Below are positions 9,390 to 18,210 of a stretch of DNA of 64,000 nucleotides, piece by piece. Numbering within the stretch: position 1 is the stretch's first letter; each line of letters starts with the position of its first letter. Made by a program: the position numbers and the translations under genes. Below the pieces are notes generated by a model that was not told where the DNA came from, ran no database searches, and saw nothing but the letters and a program-made list of their open reading frames with translations. Origin of the DNA: Limnobacter humi (GTDB lineage: Bacteria > Pseudomonadota > Gammaproteobacteria > Burkholderiales > Burkholderiaceae_B); NCBI RefSeq assembly GCF_024518835.1, contig NZ_JANIGO010000002.1:563522-627521 (forward strand), in the 5' to 3' direction.

Positions 9390-10532
9390 TCACAGTGAAC
9401 GGGCAATGATCTCCTTCATGATTTCACTGGTACCACCGTAAATGCGCTGAACACGGGCGTCTGCGTACATTTGGGCAATTGGATATTCCAGCATGTAACC
9501 GTAACCGCCGAAGAACTGCAGACATTCGTCGATGGTCTTGCACTCCAGTTCGCTGAGGTGCAATTTGGCAATCGATGCCGTGGTAGTGTCCAGTTTGCCG
9601 GCAATCAGTTTGTGAACACAGTCATCAATGAAGGCACGGGCCACCGTGGCCTGGGCTTTCAATTCCGCAAGCTTGAACCGGGTGTTCTGGAAATCAAACA
9701 CTGTTTTGCCAAACGCTTTGCGTTCTTTGGTGTATTCAATGGTCATGTCCAGTGCTTTTTCCACAATGGCCAAGGCACCCACGCCGAGCATCAAGCGTTC
9801 GTAGGGCAATTCGGTCATCAACTGCATGAACCCAAGGCCTTCGGCGCCCAGCACCTGGCTTTGCGGAATGCGCACGTTGTCAAAGAACAGTTCGCAAGTG
9901 TCTTGGCCTTTTTGACCCAACTTTTCCAGAATGCGGCCCACTTTGAAGCCTGGTGCATTGCGGGTTTCCAGAATGAGCAACGTCACGCCCTTGGCCCCCG
10001 CATTGGGGTCCGTCTTGGTCACCAGAATAATCAGGTCGGCCATGTAACCGTTGGAAATGAAGATCTTTGAGCCATTGACCAGGTAGTCGCTGCCATCTTT
10101 CACCGCGGTGGTCCGGATGCCCTGCAAGTCCGACCCTGCGCCGGGTTCCGACATGGCAATCGCACCAATCATTTCACCAGTCGCCATCTTGGGCAGGTAC
10201 TTTTGCTTCTGCGCCTCGGTGCCGTGGTTCAGGATGTAGTGCGCAGCAATGGCATGCACATGGACACCAAAAGCCCGGTCGCCACCATAGGCCAATTCTT
10301 CAAACAACACCGCCATGTGAGAAAAGTCGCCACCACTGCCGCCGTACTCATCCGGGATATCCGCCAGCAGCAAGCCCAGTTCACCAGCTTTCAACCAGGT
10401 GTTGCGGTCCACATGCTGTTGCTCTGCCCAACGTTTTTGATGGGGAACAATTTCAGATTCCACAAAGCGGCGCACATTGGCGCGGTACAGGTCAAGGTCG
10501 GAATTCATCCAGCTGGGCGTGGGGTATTTCAT
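9390..10532 (-). CDS. Acyl-CoA dehydrogenase, long-chain type
   Basis: 380 residues, normal for the family. FAD- and substrate-binding signatures AMSEPGAGSDLQG (near 130) and the C-terminal QFFGGYGYMLEYPI and RIYGGTSEIMKEIIARSL are present. The medium-chain enzyme has its catalytic Glu in IYEGT; here that position is Gly, as in mitochondrial long-chain acyl-CoA dehydrogenase. The base is therefore probably the Glu in LPYERLM. The enzyme should perform the first step of beta-oxidation on long or branched acyl-CoA. The divergent TetR gene and two palindromes in between suggest regulation by acyl-CoA. Confidence 0.92.
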   Translation of the reverse strand: MKYPTPSWMNSDLDLYRANVRRFVESEIVPHQKRWAEQQHVDRNTWLKAGELGLLLADIPDEYGGSGGDFSHMAVLFEELAYGGDRAFGVHVHAIAAHYILNHGTEAQKQKYLPKMATGEMIGAIAMSEPGAGSDLQGIRTTAVKDGSDYLVNGSKIFISNGYMADLIILVTKTDPNAGAKGVTLLILETRNAPGFKVGRILEKLGQKGQDTCELFFDNVRIPQSQVLGAEGLGFMQLMTELPYERLMLGVGALAIVEKALDMTIEYTKERKAFGKTVFDFQNTRFKLAELKAQATVARAFIDDCVHKLIAGKLDTTTASIAKLHLSELECKTIDECLQFFGGYGYMLEYPIAQMYADARVQRIYGGTSEIMKEIIARSL

Positions 10533-10563
10533 GGTGCATCATGTCCGGGGAAATTGAAATAAA

Positions 10564-10579
10564 TCAAACGATTGTTTGA
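10564..10579. promoter_or_regulatory. Inverted repeat, candidate operator
   Basis: TCAAAC-N4-GTTTGA lies 32 bases upstream of the acyl-CoA dehydrogenase start. Its half-site resembles operators of TetR-family fatty-acid regulators of the PsrA/FadR type (CAAAC...GTTTG). The divergent TetR gene is the natural candidate ligand. Binding is inferred, not shown. Confidence 0.5.
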
Positions 10580-10594
10580 ATGCTGCAAGAATTA

Positions 10595-10610
10595 TAGGTC
10601 GATCGACCTA
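10595..10610. promoter_or_regulatory. 16-bp perfect palindrome, candidate TetR operator
   Basis: TAGGTCGATCGACCTA reads identically on both strands. It lies between the divergent acyl-CoA dehydrogenase and TetR genes, 15 bases from the other inverted repeat. A perfect 16-mer palindrome is rarely seen by chance and is a suitable size for a TetR dimer. Confidence 0.6.
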
Positions 10611-10737
10611 TTTGTCAATCGATTCGCACAACCGAGCCGGACCCAAAGCCCGCCCGCGAGGGTCTTGCACCGGATATCCGCTGTGAGACAATTCAGGACC
10701 ATTCTGTTCAGACCACACAGCAACAGCGCCGCGTTCC

Positions 10738-11385
10738 ATGACGAACTCACCCTCAACCGCTTTGAGCGACCTGGCTGGCAAAAAAACCAGTGGCACCACC
10801 GACAAAGGCTTGCTGCGTGTACAGGCCATTTTGGACGCTGCTCGGCAATTGCTGGCCACCGAGGGTTATGCGGGCTTGACCATGCGTGCAGTGGCCAGCG
10901 AAGTCGGTGTGTCCCTCAGTACGGTGCAGCACTATTTCAACAACAAGGAAGTCCTGATTCAGGCCGTGCTGACCTATGTGATGGACAGTTATCAGGCTGT
11001 GGTGGCGGACCTCATGAACTCGCTGAGCCAACAAAGCCAATTCGAACGGTTCATGGTCATCATGGACATGGTGCTGGTAGAGACCCGACGGCCAGAGACC
11101 TATGGCATCCTCACCGAAATTTGTGCACTGGCCAACCGCTTGCCATTTGCAGGGCGACTGATGGAGACGGTGTTTGCGCGGGAACAGAAAGAAATTTTCA
11201 GGCTGATTTACGGCATTGAACCTACCCTGACCGCGCAGGAATGCAAGCAGCGGGCAGCGGTCATGGTAGCGCTGATACATGGGCTGGCCACCCAAATGGT
11301 GGGCAAACACGGATCAGCGCTGTCACGCCAGCAACTGGAAGACGCCGCGCGCCAGTCGTTTATCCGTTTGGCCACCCAGCCTTAA
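10738..11385 (+). CDS. TetR-family transcriptional regulator
   Basis: 215 residues. The N-terminal helix-turn-helix is clear at about residues 27-73 (ILDAARQLLATEGYAGLTMR, then SLSTVQHYFNNKEVLIQAV). The C-terminal ligand domain is all helical and not diagnostic. The gene is divergent from a long-chain acyl-CoA dehydrogenase with two palindromes between them, so it probably represses that gene in response to an acyl-CoA. An additional role for the aidB-like gene downstream is possible but not shown by the sequence. Confidence 0.9.
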   Translation: MTNSPSTALSDLAGKKTSGTTDKGLLRVQAILDAARQLLATEGYAGLTMRAVASEVGVSLSTVQHYFNNKEVLIQAVLTYVMDSYQAVVADLMNSLSQQSQFERFMVIMDMVLVETRRPETYGILTEICALANRLPFAGRLMETVFAREQKEIFRLIYGIEPTLTAQECKQRAAVMVALIHGLATQMVGKHGSALSRQQLEDAARQSFIRLATQP

Positions 11386-11403
11386 CCAATGCGCCGCGTT
11401 CGC

Positions 11404-11727
11404 TCAACGGCCCCGCTTGGCCCGTTCTAATATTTGAGCCACCAACTCGCCGCGCACCTGCGCACCCCGCTCCAGGTTTTGCGCCTGCAAGAGCACATTT
11501 TCCTCAATCAGTTTGGCCATGGCGCTGAGCAACACATAAATCAGGTCTTCCGCATTGAAGCTGGCTGCGTGTTCCAGGATATTCAAAGCCCCTTGGCAAC
11601 AGGCTTGCCTCAGCAGGGCTTCATCGACTGGCAAATCGGCATAATCCAGTGGATCTTCCGCTGCCACCTCGCTGACCAACCGCATCAGTACATTGAGGTC
11701 GATCTCAACACGGTGGGTGTCGGCCAT
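11404..11727 (-). CDS. Hypothetical protein, 107 residues
   Basis: The start at 11727 has AAGGAG five bases upstream, which is the best ribosome site in this region; an upstream GTG is less likely. The protein is acidic in its first half and predicted helical throughout, ending in a basic ILERAKRGR tail. No signal peptide, membrane helix or known motif is seen. It is convergent with the TetR gene (18 bases between stops) and divergent from the aidB-like gene. I do not recognise the family. Confidence 0.65.
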   Translation of the reverse strand: MADTHRVEIDLNVLMRLVSEVAAEDPLDYADLPVDEALLRQACCQGALNILEHAASFNAEDLIYVLLSAMAKLIEENVLLQAQNLERGAQVRGELVAQILERAKRGR

Positions 11728-11799
11728 GCACACTCCTTCGAATGGATGTTCAGTCCTTATACCTCAAGCCAGTTGGTTTCGTCATCTGCCCAATTTTAA

Positions 11800-11836
11800 A
11801 TTACATTTAATTGCTTGATTTGTTATTTAATGTAAT
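11800..11836. promoter_or_regulatory. AT-rich inverted repeat upstream of the aidB-like gene
   Basis: ATTACATT and AATGTAAT half-sites are separated by 21 bases within a markedly AT-rich stretch (about 11790-11850). The region must hold the divergent promoters of the hypothetical gene and the AidB-like gene. It could be an operator or simply a promoter rich in A and T. No Ada-type box can be assigned with confidence. Confidence 0.3.
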
Positions 11837-11890
11837 TAATAATACATCCACCCCATCGAACTCGATCTTTTTCAAGCCAAGGTCCTCGCC

Positions 11891-13594
11891 ATGAAAACCG
11901 CCAAAGAACTGCTGAACACACCTGCTCTTGGTGAAACCCACCAAGTCACCAACGTGGCCAGTGAACTGCACAGCTATAACCTGTTCACCACCGATGCGGC
12001 CCTGGTGGAGGGTATACAGCGTGAGGGCGGTGCATGGGGTATTGCCGAGGTTCGCGAGTTTGGTGCCCTGTGCGGACAACCCGAATACCTGGAGCTTGGG
12101 CACCTGGCCAACAAGTACACCCCGGAACTGGACACCCATGACCGGTTTGGCAACCGGGTGGACCTGGTGCGTTACCATGCGGCCTACCACACCCTGATGC
12201 GCACAGCCCTGGAGAACGGCTTACACAGCCAGCCCTGGACCGACCCCAAGCCCGGTGCCCATGTGGTGCGCGGTGCCAAGGCTTTTCTGCAAAGCCAGGT
12301 GGAAGCCGGTCACGGATGCCCGGTGACGATGACCTTTGCCTCCATCCCCAGCATCCGCACGCAGCCTGAAGTGGCCGCATTGTTTGAACAGAAAATCCTG
12401 GCCCGAGGCTACGACCCACGCAACCTGCCTGTAGACCACAAAACAGCCATCACCGTGGGCATGGGCATGACCGAAAAACAGGGTGGATCGGATGTCCGTG
12501 CCAATTCAACCCAAGCCACCCCGGTTGCTGAAGCGGGGCCGGGCAAACTCTACAGCTTGGTGGGGCACAAATGGTTTTTGTCGGCGCCCATGTGCGATGT
12601 GTTTCTGATATTGGCGCAGACCGCGGCTGGCGTATCGTGCTTTGCAGTGCCTCGCTGGCTGCCAGACGGGAGCAAAAATGCGCTGAACGTGATCCGCCTC
12701 AAAGACAAAATGGGCAACAAGTCCAACGCATCCAGCGAGGTGGAGTTTCGCGGTGCGCAGGGCTGGTTGGTCGGCGAAGAAGGTCGAGGCGTGCCCACCA
12801 TCATTGAAATGGTCAGCCTGACCCGGTTTGACTGCATGGGCGCGTCGGCTGGTTTGATGCGGGCTGGCCTGGCCAATGCCATTCACCACACCCGGCACCG
12901 GGCTGCCTTTGGCGCCAAGTTGCTGGATCAACCCCTGATGCAAAACGTGCTGGCCGACCTGGCACTGGAATATGAAGGCGCCATGGCATTTTCCATGCGC
13001 ATGGCCCGGGCACTGGACCACAAGGACAGCCATGAACATGAGGCCAAGCTGGCCCGACTGGCCACTGCTGTGGGCAAATACTGGATTTGCAAGCGGGCAC
13101 CCCAACACGCCTATGAAATCATGGAGTGCATTGGCGGCAGTGGCGTGATGGAAAATGCCATTTACCCGCGCTTGTTCAGGGAATCGGTGATCAACCCGAT
13201 TTGGGAAGGCAGTGGCAATGTGCAGTGTCTGGACGTGCTGCGTGCTGTGGGCAAAGACCCCGCCGTACTCATGGCATTTGTAGAGGAATTGAACCTGGCT
13301 CGGGGTGGTAACAGCATTCTGGACGGTGCTTTGAATGGCCTGCAGGCTCAACTCATGAGCCTGACCAAAGCAACCCCCCACGACCTGCAATTCATGGCTC
13401 GGCACCTGGTCGACCAAATGGCGGTGGCCTTTGAAGCCTCGTTGCTGGTTCGACATGCACCCGCCGCGGTCAGCGAGGCTTTTTGCAGCAGCCGGCTGGC
13501 CAGTGTGGGCCACCACAATTACGGCACGTTGCCCAAAGGCTCTGCCGTCCAGCACATCATTGAGCGTGCAGACCCAGCGCTGGACAAGGTTTAA
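11891..13594 (+). CDS. aidB: AidB-like acyl-CoA dehydrogenase family protein
   Basis: 567 residues, close to E. coli AidB (541). Hallmarks are the early PALGETHQVTNV sequence, GMGMTEKQGGSDVRANST in the FAD domain, and the C-terminal ECIGGSGVMENAIYPRLFRE followed by PIWEGSGNVQCLDVLRA. AidB is a flavoprotein tetramer induced by alkylating agents in E. coli. It binds DNA, and its physiological reaction remains uncertain. The extra C-terminal domain expected for AidB is present. In this window no ada or alkA gene accompanies it; the neighbours are fatty-acid genes, so a catabolic role is also possible. Confidence 0.9.
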   Translation: MKTAKELLNTPALGETHQVTNVASELHSYNLFTTDAALVEGIQREGGAWGIAEVREFGALCGQPEYLELGHLANKYTPELDTHDRFGNRVDLVRYHAAYHTLMRTALENGLHSQPWTDPKPGAHVVRGAKAFLQSQVEAGHGCPVTMTFASIPSIRTQPEVAALFEQKILARGYDPRNLPVDHKTAITVGMGMTEKQGGSDVRANSTQATPVAEAGPGKLYSLVGHKWFLSAPMCDVFLILAQTAAGVSCFAVPRWLPDGSKNALNVIRLKDKMGNKSNASSEVEFRGAQGWLVGEEGRGVPTIIEMVSLTRFDCMGASAGLMRAGLANAIHHTRHRAAFGAKLLDQPLMQNVLADLALEYEGAMAFSMRMARALDHKDSHEHEAKLARLATAVGKYWICKRAPQHAYEIMECIGGSGVMENAIYPRLFRESVINPIWEGSGNVQCLDVLRAVGKDPAVLMAFVEELNLARGGNSILDGALNGLQAQLMSLTKATPHDLQFMARHLVDQMAVAFEASLLVRHAPAAVSEAFCSSRLASVGHHNYGTLPKGSAVQHIIERADPALDKV

Positions 13595-13657
13595 CCCCAC
13601 ATCCAGATGTCGACCATGGCGGTATCAAAGGTGACCCACCTTACTGTTGGTAACGCC

Positions 13658-15172
13658 ATGCAACGCCCCACCCGCCCTCTCACCGCCACCTTTCTCGCTG
13701 CCAGCATGCTTGCCTTACTGGCCTTGCAAGGCTGCAATTCAGACACCACCACAGCACTGACCACCGCTGCACGCATTGGGTTTGCCGCCAGCGAGTTCCC
13801 CAGCGTAGCCCCAGTGAAGCAGTGCGCCCCAGGAAGTCAGCCGGAAACCGATGTTCAAGGCCGAGTGCCCATCACTGACCGGAACAGCGGGCGGAGCCAG
13901 TCCGGCTATTGGTGCAACCTCAGCCGAATCGGTCAGTTTCAGGGTGAAGGCAGCACTTGGGTCAACCCGTCGACCAGCCACTGTGCCTACATGGCCACCA
14001 CCTTTTCCGGATTGCTGACCAAACAGCTGCCAGGGGTGCAGGTCATCGATGTGCGCAACCCGACCACCCCCCAGTACGTGAAAAGCCTGGACAGCATCGC
14101 CTTTGTTCAAAGCACCTGGGAAAGCCTGAAGGTGAACGAAAAGCGGGGCTTGTTGGGTGGCGTAGCGGCTGGCCCCATCGAAGATGTGGGTTTCTTTGAT
14201 CTTTATGACATTTCCGGCGACTGTTCCCAACCCAAACTGCTCAATGGCTTGACCGGCAAAATCACGCTGCCTGCCAACCTGCTGGGCCATGAGGGTGAAT
14301 TTAGCCCCGATGGCAACACCTACTGGGCCACCAGCTCAGCGGGGGGCAGTATCACGGCCATCGACATTCGAAACCCGGCGCAACCCAGGCCTGTCTTCAT
14401 CGGCAATAGCCTGCTGCCCAATCATGGGTTTTCATTCAGCGCTGATGGCCGCCGCATGTACCTCACCAGTGCAAACCCAGCCGGCGTGATGATTCTGGAT
14501 GTGAGCGATGTGCAAGACCGCAAGCCCATCCCGCTTGTGAAACCTGTGGGCAGCCTCTTTTGGCAAGACGGCAATATTTCCCAGCACACCATCCCGGTGA
14601 GCGTACGCGGGGTGCCCCACTTAATCGTGGTGGATGAATTTGGCACAGGGGCCGCCCGAATTCTCAACATCGCCGATGAAACAAAACCCTTCATTGTGAG
14701 CAAAATGCGGCTGGCCATCCAGCAGCCTGAAAACGCGGACAAACGGCGAGCCGACCTGGGCAACAATGGTCTGTTTGGATATGAAGCCCATTACTGCACT
14801 GTGGACCGAACCACTGATCCGCAAGCCATGGCTTGCGGATATTTTCAGTCTGGTGTTCGTGTGTTTGATATCCGGAACCTTACGCAACCCCGCGAAATCG
14901 CCTATTACAACCCACCTGCACAGGCTCGCAATGCAGCCATTCTGAAGGGGTCGGAACATGCAGGTAGCCTGGCAGGTAAAGGCCCATCGCTTAGCGACGT
15001 GCAAAACCTCGGAATTGGAATTCCCACGCAACTGAGTTTTCAAAGTGACATGAGCACCGACTGGTGCAGCTCACCACCGCGTTTTGTCAACGACCAACTG
15101 TGGGTGACCTGTCAGGACAATGGCTTCATGGTGTTGCAATTTGCCCCGGGCGTGTATCCTTTTGCGGAGTAA
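13658..15172 (+). CDS. LVIVD-repeat beta-propeller lipoprotein (module 1)
   Basis: About 504 residues from the ATG at 13658, chosen because it gives a compact signal peptide ending in the lipobox LALQGC; an ATG at 13607 is possible. The body has repeated segments of the form VxVIDVRNPTTPQYV, ITAIDIRNPAQPRPV, VMILDVSDVQDRKP and VRVFDIRNLTQPREI. These are LVIVD repeats, which fold as a beta-propeller. Several Cys residues (including near-N-terminal CAPGSQPE and WCNLS) suggest disulfides in the periplasm. A paralogue with the same Cys-rich start lies at 15845-17326. The downstream gene is a DUF305 protein 18 bases away. The biochemical role is unknown. Confidence 0.8.
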   Translation: MQRPTRPLTATFLAASMLALLALQGCNSDTTTALTTAARIGFAASEFPSVAPVKQCAPGSQPETDVQGRVPITDRNSGRSQSGYWCNLSRIGQFQGEGSTWVNPSTSHCAYMATTFSGLLTKQLPGVQVIDVRNPTTPQYVKSLDSIAFVQSTWESLKVNEKRGLLGGVAAGPIEDVGFFDLYDISGDCSQPKLLNGLTGKITLPANLLGHEGEFSPDGNTYWATSSAGGSITAIDIRNPAQPRPVFIGNSLLPNHGFSFSADGRRMYLTSANPAGVMILDVSDVQDRKPIPLVKPVGSLFWQDGNISQHTIPVSVRGVPHLIVVDEFGTGAARILNIADETKPFIVSKMRLAIQQPENADKRRADLGNNGLFGYEAHYCTVDRTTDPQAMACGYFQSGVRVFDIRNLTQPREIAYYNPPAQARNAAILKGSEHAGSLAGKGPSLSDVQNLGIGIPTQLSFQSDMSTDWCSSPPRFVNDQLWVTCQDNGFMVLQFAPGVYPFAE

Positions 15173-15190
15173 TCACTTTCGCGGTTCTCC

Positions 15191-15829
15191 ATGCACGCCC
15201 GTTTCAAACCTTGGTTGTTGGCGCTTGGCCTGTCCTGCGTGTCAATTCCTGTGTCCGTCCAGTTTTGGCAGGCTCACAAAACGAGCCTGCAGGAACAAGC
15301 CCTCCAACGCACCGACATTCCATTCCTTCAGCACATGACCATCCACCATGACCAGGCCATCACCATGGCTCAAATCATGGCGGGCAAGTCCACTGGCATG
15401 GTCAACAGCTTGGCCCGGCAGATTGAACACACACAGCGCAGCGAAACCGGCATGTTCAAGGCTTGGTTGATGTTGTGGAATGCAGAGCCCCTGCCGCGGC
15501 ACATTAACATGGACTGGATGAGCCACAACGCCACGGCAGATGAAACGTTGTACATCACCCGCTGCAAGGCCACCGACGGTGGCATGGAGGGCTTGGCGAC
15601 GGTGGCTCAACTCAATGAACTGGCCACAGCCCAGCCAGGTGATGCCCAACGGCTGTTTGTCAGTCTCATGATTGCGCACCATGAAAGCGCCCTGCCCATG
15701 CTGGCTTATGCAGCCCGTGAGGCCCACACGCCTGCTGTTCGGCAAACAGCACAAGCCATGTGGGCCGAGCAGCGCAAGGAACTGCTCACCCTTCAGGCAC
15801 TGCGCAATGCACACAGCGCCGCACAATAA
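15191..15829 (+). CDS. DUF305 exported protein (module 1)
   Basis: 212 residues with an N-terminal signal anchor (LLALGLSCVSIPVSV). It carries both DUF305 signatures: HMTIHHDQAITMAQIM near residue 48 and LMIAHHESALPMLAYA near 156. The paired His residues in predicted helices give a ferritin-like four-helix arrangement, and DUF305 proteins are often linked to metals such as copper. Here the metal is unknown. It follows the LVIVD lipoprotein by 18 bases and is convergent with the second LVIVD gene (15 bases between stops). Confidence 0.87.
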   Translation: MHARFKPWLLALGLSCVSIPVSVQFWQAHKTSLQEQALQRTDIPFLQHMTIHHDQAITMAQIMAGKSTGMVNSLARQIEHTQRSETGMFKAWLMLWNAEPLPRHINMDWMSHNATADETLYITRCKATDGGMEGLATVAQLNELATAQPGDAQRLFVSLMIAHHESALPMLAYAAREAHTPAVRQTAQAMWAEQRKELLTLQALRNAHSAAQ

Positions 15830-15844
15830 ACACCCAACGGTGTT

Positions 15845-17326
15845 TTACTTCCAGGCGTCGTTGGTCACTTTCACCACATAGAACCCCTGGTAACCGTCGC
15901 TATACCAAATTTCCTTGCGCTCAGGCACAAACGAGGGGCTGGACATGGCCCAGTTACTGGCAGGTGCCGGCTGGGTCAATGCGCGCGGTTTGACCGGCGC
16001 GTTGAAGTATGCCACTTCCACTGGGTTGGCTGGGTCTGTGATGTCAAACACCCGCAAGCCAGACAGAATCATGCTGCAGGCCACAATGGTCGGATTTACA
16101 CGGGTCGGCACATTGCAATAGTGACCTGCATAACCACCAGTGGGGTTTTGAGCGCCGGGGTCGGCGGCGATGGCATCGCGGTTGGCCTTGTTGTGCACGG
16201 CCAGGCGCAAGTTGGACACCACCTTCGGACGGGCTTCATTTGAAATGTCGATCATGCGCCCTGCACCCACCAAGGGGCCATTGGCCGACACAATCAAACC
16301 ACCACCGCCAGTGGCGTATTCATCAATTTCCACGAGATAGGGCTTGCCCTGAATGGTGACGGGAATCGCGTTTTGCGGAATGCTGGCTGTATCCCAAGTC
16401 AGCGCGGAAATCTGGCGAACCTGCGGATTGGGTTTGCGGGCCTGAATTTCAGAAACATCCAACACCACCAGTCCGGGAGGGTCACTGATGCTGGCCACAT
16501 AAGCCCGATTGCCATCGGGACTCAATGACAGACCATGGCTGGGGTATCGCCCGTACCACAGGGGCTTGGGTACACTGGGGTTGGAAATGTCCAGCGCAAC
16601 AATGGTGGAGGTGGATGGCGAGGCCGAGTAAAACGTTTTGCCATCGGGCGACAAACCGCTTTCATGACCAAACACACCCAAGGGTGTGGACGACTTCAAC
16701 ACCGGGTTGCGGCAATCCTGGGAAATGTCATACACATCCACAACGCCTGGGCCAAACGCTGGGTTGCCCAATACCGCGGCCAACACGCCGCCCTGCGAAC
16801 TCAGAACCAGTGATTCATGGGGCGACAACATGGCTGGCGTCACCAAACGCGCGGTTCGCACTGGTTTTGCCGGATTGCTCATGTCCATCACGTTCACGCC
16901 AATTTCGCGGTCTGCCAAATTGGTTGGAAACAGCAGGGTACTGTCATAGTAGGCGCAATCATGGCCCGCTTTGTCGGTGTAGCGCTCAACCTTGAAGCCG
17001 CCCACCGTTCCAATGACCATGTCGGGCGCAAATTGCCCAACCAGCTCCGTGTTGCAGGTAAAGCCCGCTGCTGCCCGACCGGCGTCATGGTCTGCTTGAG
17101 ATACCCGGCCCTGCATGCCCATCTCCGGACGCGAACCGGGCCCACACACCCCTTGCTGCGTGGCGGCAATGTTCACACCATCATTGGATTGCTGAAATTG
17201 GTTGGGTGAAACGGACGCTGCGCCAGCACCACTGCCGGAAGAACCCGAGGAACTGCCCAGGCAACCACCCAGGAGTTGAGAAATCAGCAAGGCTGAAACA
17301 GCCCATGTAAATTGCCTGTTGATCAT
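15845..17326 (-). CDS. LVIVD-repeat beta-propeller lipoprotein (module 2)
   Basis: 493 residues. The signal peptide ends in the lipobox LLGGC and is followed by a Ser/Gly/Ala linker of about 25 residues, typical of surface or periplasmic lipoproteins. Repeats include VNVMDMSNPAKPVR, IVALDISNPSVPKPL, LVVLDVSEIQARKP and LRVFDITDPANPVEV. It is paralogous to the product of 13658-15172: the CGPGSRPE...QGRVS opening, the HESGLSPDGKTF block and the SHGLSLSPDGNRAYVAS block all have counterparts there. It sits just downstream of a DUF305 gene (25 bases), the reverse of the gene order in module 1. Confidence 0.85.
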   Translation of the reverse strand: MINRQFTWAVSALLISQLLGGCLGSSSGSSGSGAGAASVSPNQFQQSNDGVNIAATQQGVCGPGSRPEMGMQGRVSQADHDAGRAAAGFTCNTELVGQFAPDMVIGTVGGFKVERYTDKAGHDCAYYDSTLLFPTNLADREIGVNVMDMSNPAKPVRTARLVTPAMLSPHESLVLSSQGGVLAAVLGNPAFGPGVVDVYDISQDCRNPVLKSSTPLGVFGHESGLSPDGKTFYSASPSTSTIVALDISNPSVPKPLWYGRYPSHGLSLSPDGNRAYVASISDPPGLVVLDVSEIQARKPNPQVRQISALTWDTASIPQNAIPVTIQGKPYLVEIDEYATGGGGLIVSANGPLVGAGRMIDISNEARPKVVSNLRLAVHNKANRDAIAADPGAQNPTGGYAGHYCNVPTRVNPTIVACSMILSGLRVFDITDPANPVEVAYFNAPVKPRALTQPAPASNWAMSSPSFVPERKEIWYSDGYQGFYVVKVTNDAWK

Positions 17327-17351
17327 GATGCGCTCTCGAGTCTCCGTTGTT

Positions 17352-18053
17352 TTAAGGTTTAGTCATGGCTTGCAACTGCCGTTGCATCCAGTCAATTTCA
17401 GTCAACTGGTCACGGGCCACGGTCTTGGCAAACCCTTTGATCAAATCGGTGCTGGCGTATCGCCACGCGAAATTGGCCATGCTGACTGCCGATCGGTGAT
17501 GGGCAATCATCAGTGTCAAAAACAGTTTTTCCTGCACGGTGCCTGTTGAGGACCTCAGCTGTTGCAAGTCCTCCGGTGAGGCCAGGCCAGGCATGTTGCC
17601 ACCCTGTGAACGGCACAAGGTGGCAAACAGTTCATCGTCCACGGTCTTGAAAGTTTTGACCGTGTCCACCCAAGCCATGGCGGGCCCCATGGGCACGGGC
17701 GCTGCACCCCAGGCACTCAGCCACCCCTCCATCAAGCCGATCTCACGCATTTGGGCCAACAGAATGGACCGAGCCAAGCCGCGAACCGCCGGGTTGGGGT
17801 TGTCTTGCACGGCCATGGCCATGGTAATGGCTTGGCTGTGATGCTGAATCATGCTTTGCGCGAAACCCGTGTCCACCACCGAGGGTACGGCGGCGGATTG
17901 GTGGGTGGTTGGGGCCAGCCCAAGCAACCGGTATCCCGCAAAGCCTGCCGACAACAAAACCAACATCAACAACGCGGCCAGCCCGCCGGGCAGGCGGCCC
18001 CGTGTTGGGCGTGTATCGATCGGCAACGGTGAACCCATGGAATTTGACATCAT
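17352..18053 (-). CDS. DUF305 membrane-anchored protein (module 2)
   Basis: About 233 residues from the ATG at 18053; ATG codons at 18050 and 18038 are equally possible and none has a good ribosome site. An N-terminal helix (LAALLMLVLLSAGFAGYRLL) should anchor the protein facing the periplasm. DUF305 signatures SMIQHHSQAITMAMAV and LMIAHHRSAVSMANFA match the same positions in module 1. First gene of the two-gene unit with the LVIVD lipoprotein gene, and divergent from the molybdenum hydroxylase operon. Confidence 0.83.
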   Translation of the reverse strand: MMSNSMGSPLPIDTRPTRGRLPGGLAALLMLVLLSAGFAGYRLLGLAPTTHQSAAVPSVVDTGFAQSMIQHHSQAITMAMAVQDNPNPAVRGLARSILLAQMREIGLMEGWLSAWGAAPVPMGPAMAWVDTVKTFKTVDDELFATLCRSQGGNMPGLASPEDLQQLRSSTGTVQEKLFLTLMIAHHRSAVSMANFAWRYASTDLIKGFAKTVARDQLTEIDWMQRQLQAMTKP

Positions 18054-18210
18054 TGAGGTGTTACCAAGTCTCAGCGGTAACGGATTCAACCGGGGGTAAT
18101 CCTGAGTCCGGTTCCCGACAAATTGCCGAGAAATACGGATGGAATGTTGTACATTGCAAACTATCCATTTGGCAGCATCAACCAGCCAATTCTCTTCGGG
18201 AGCCCCTCCA

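Noticed and set aside
12506-13600. Minus-strand open frame of 364 codons
   Set aside because: Antisense to the aidB-like gene, with composition typical of a reverse-strand shadow.
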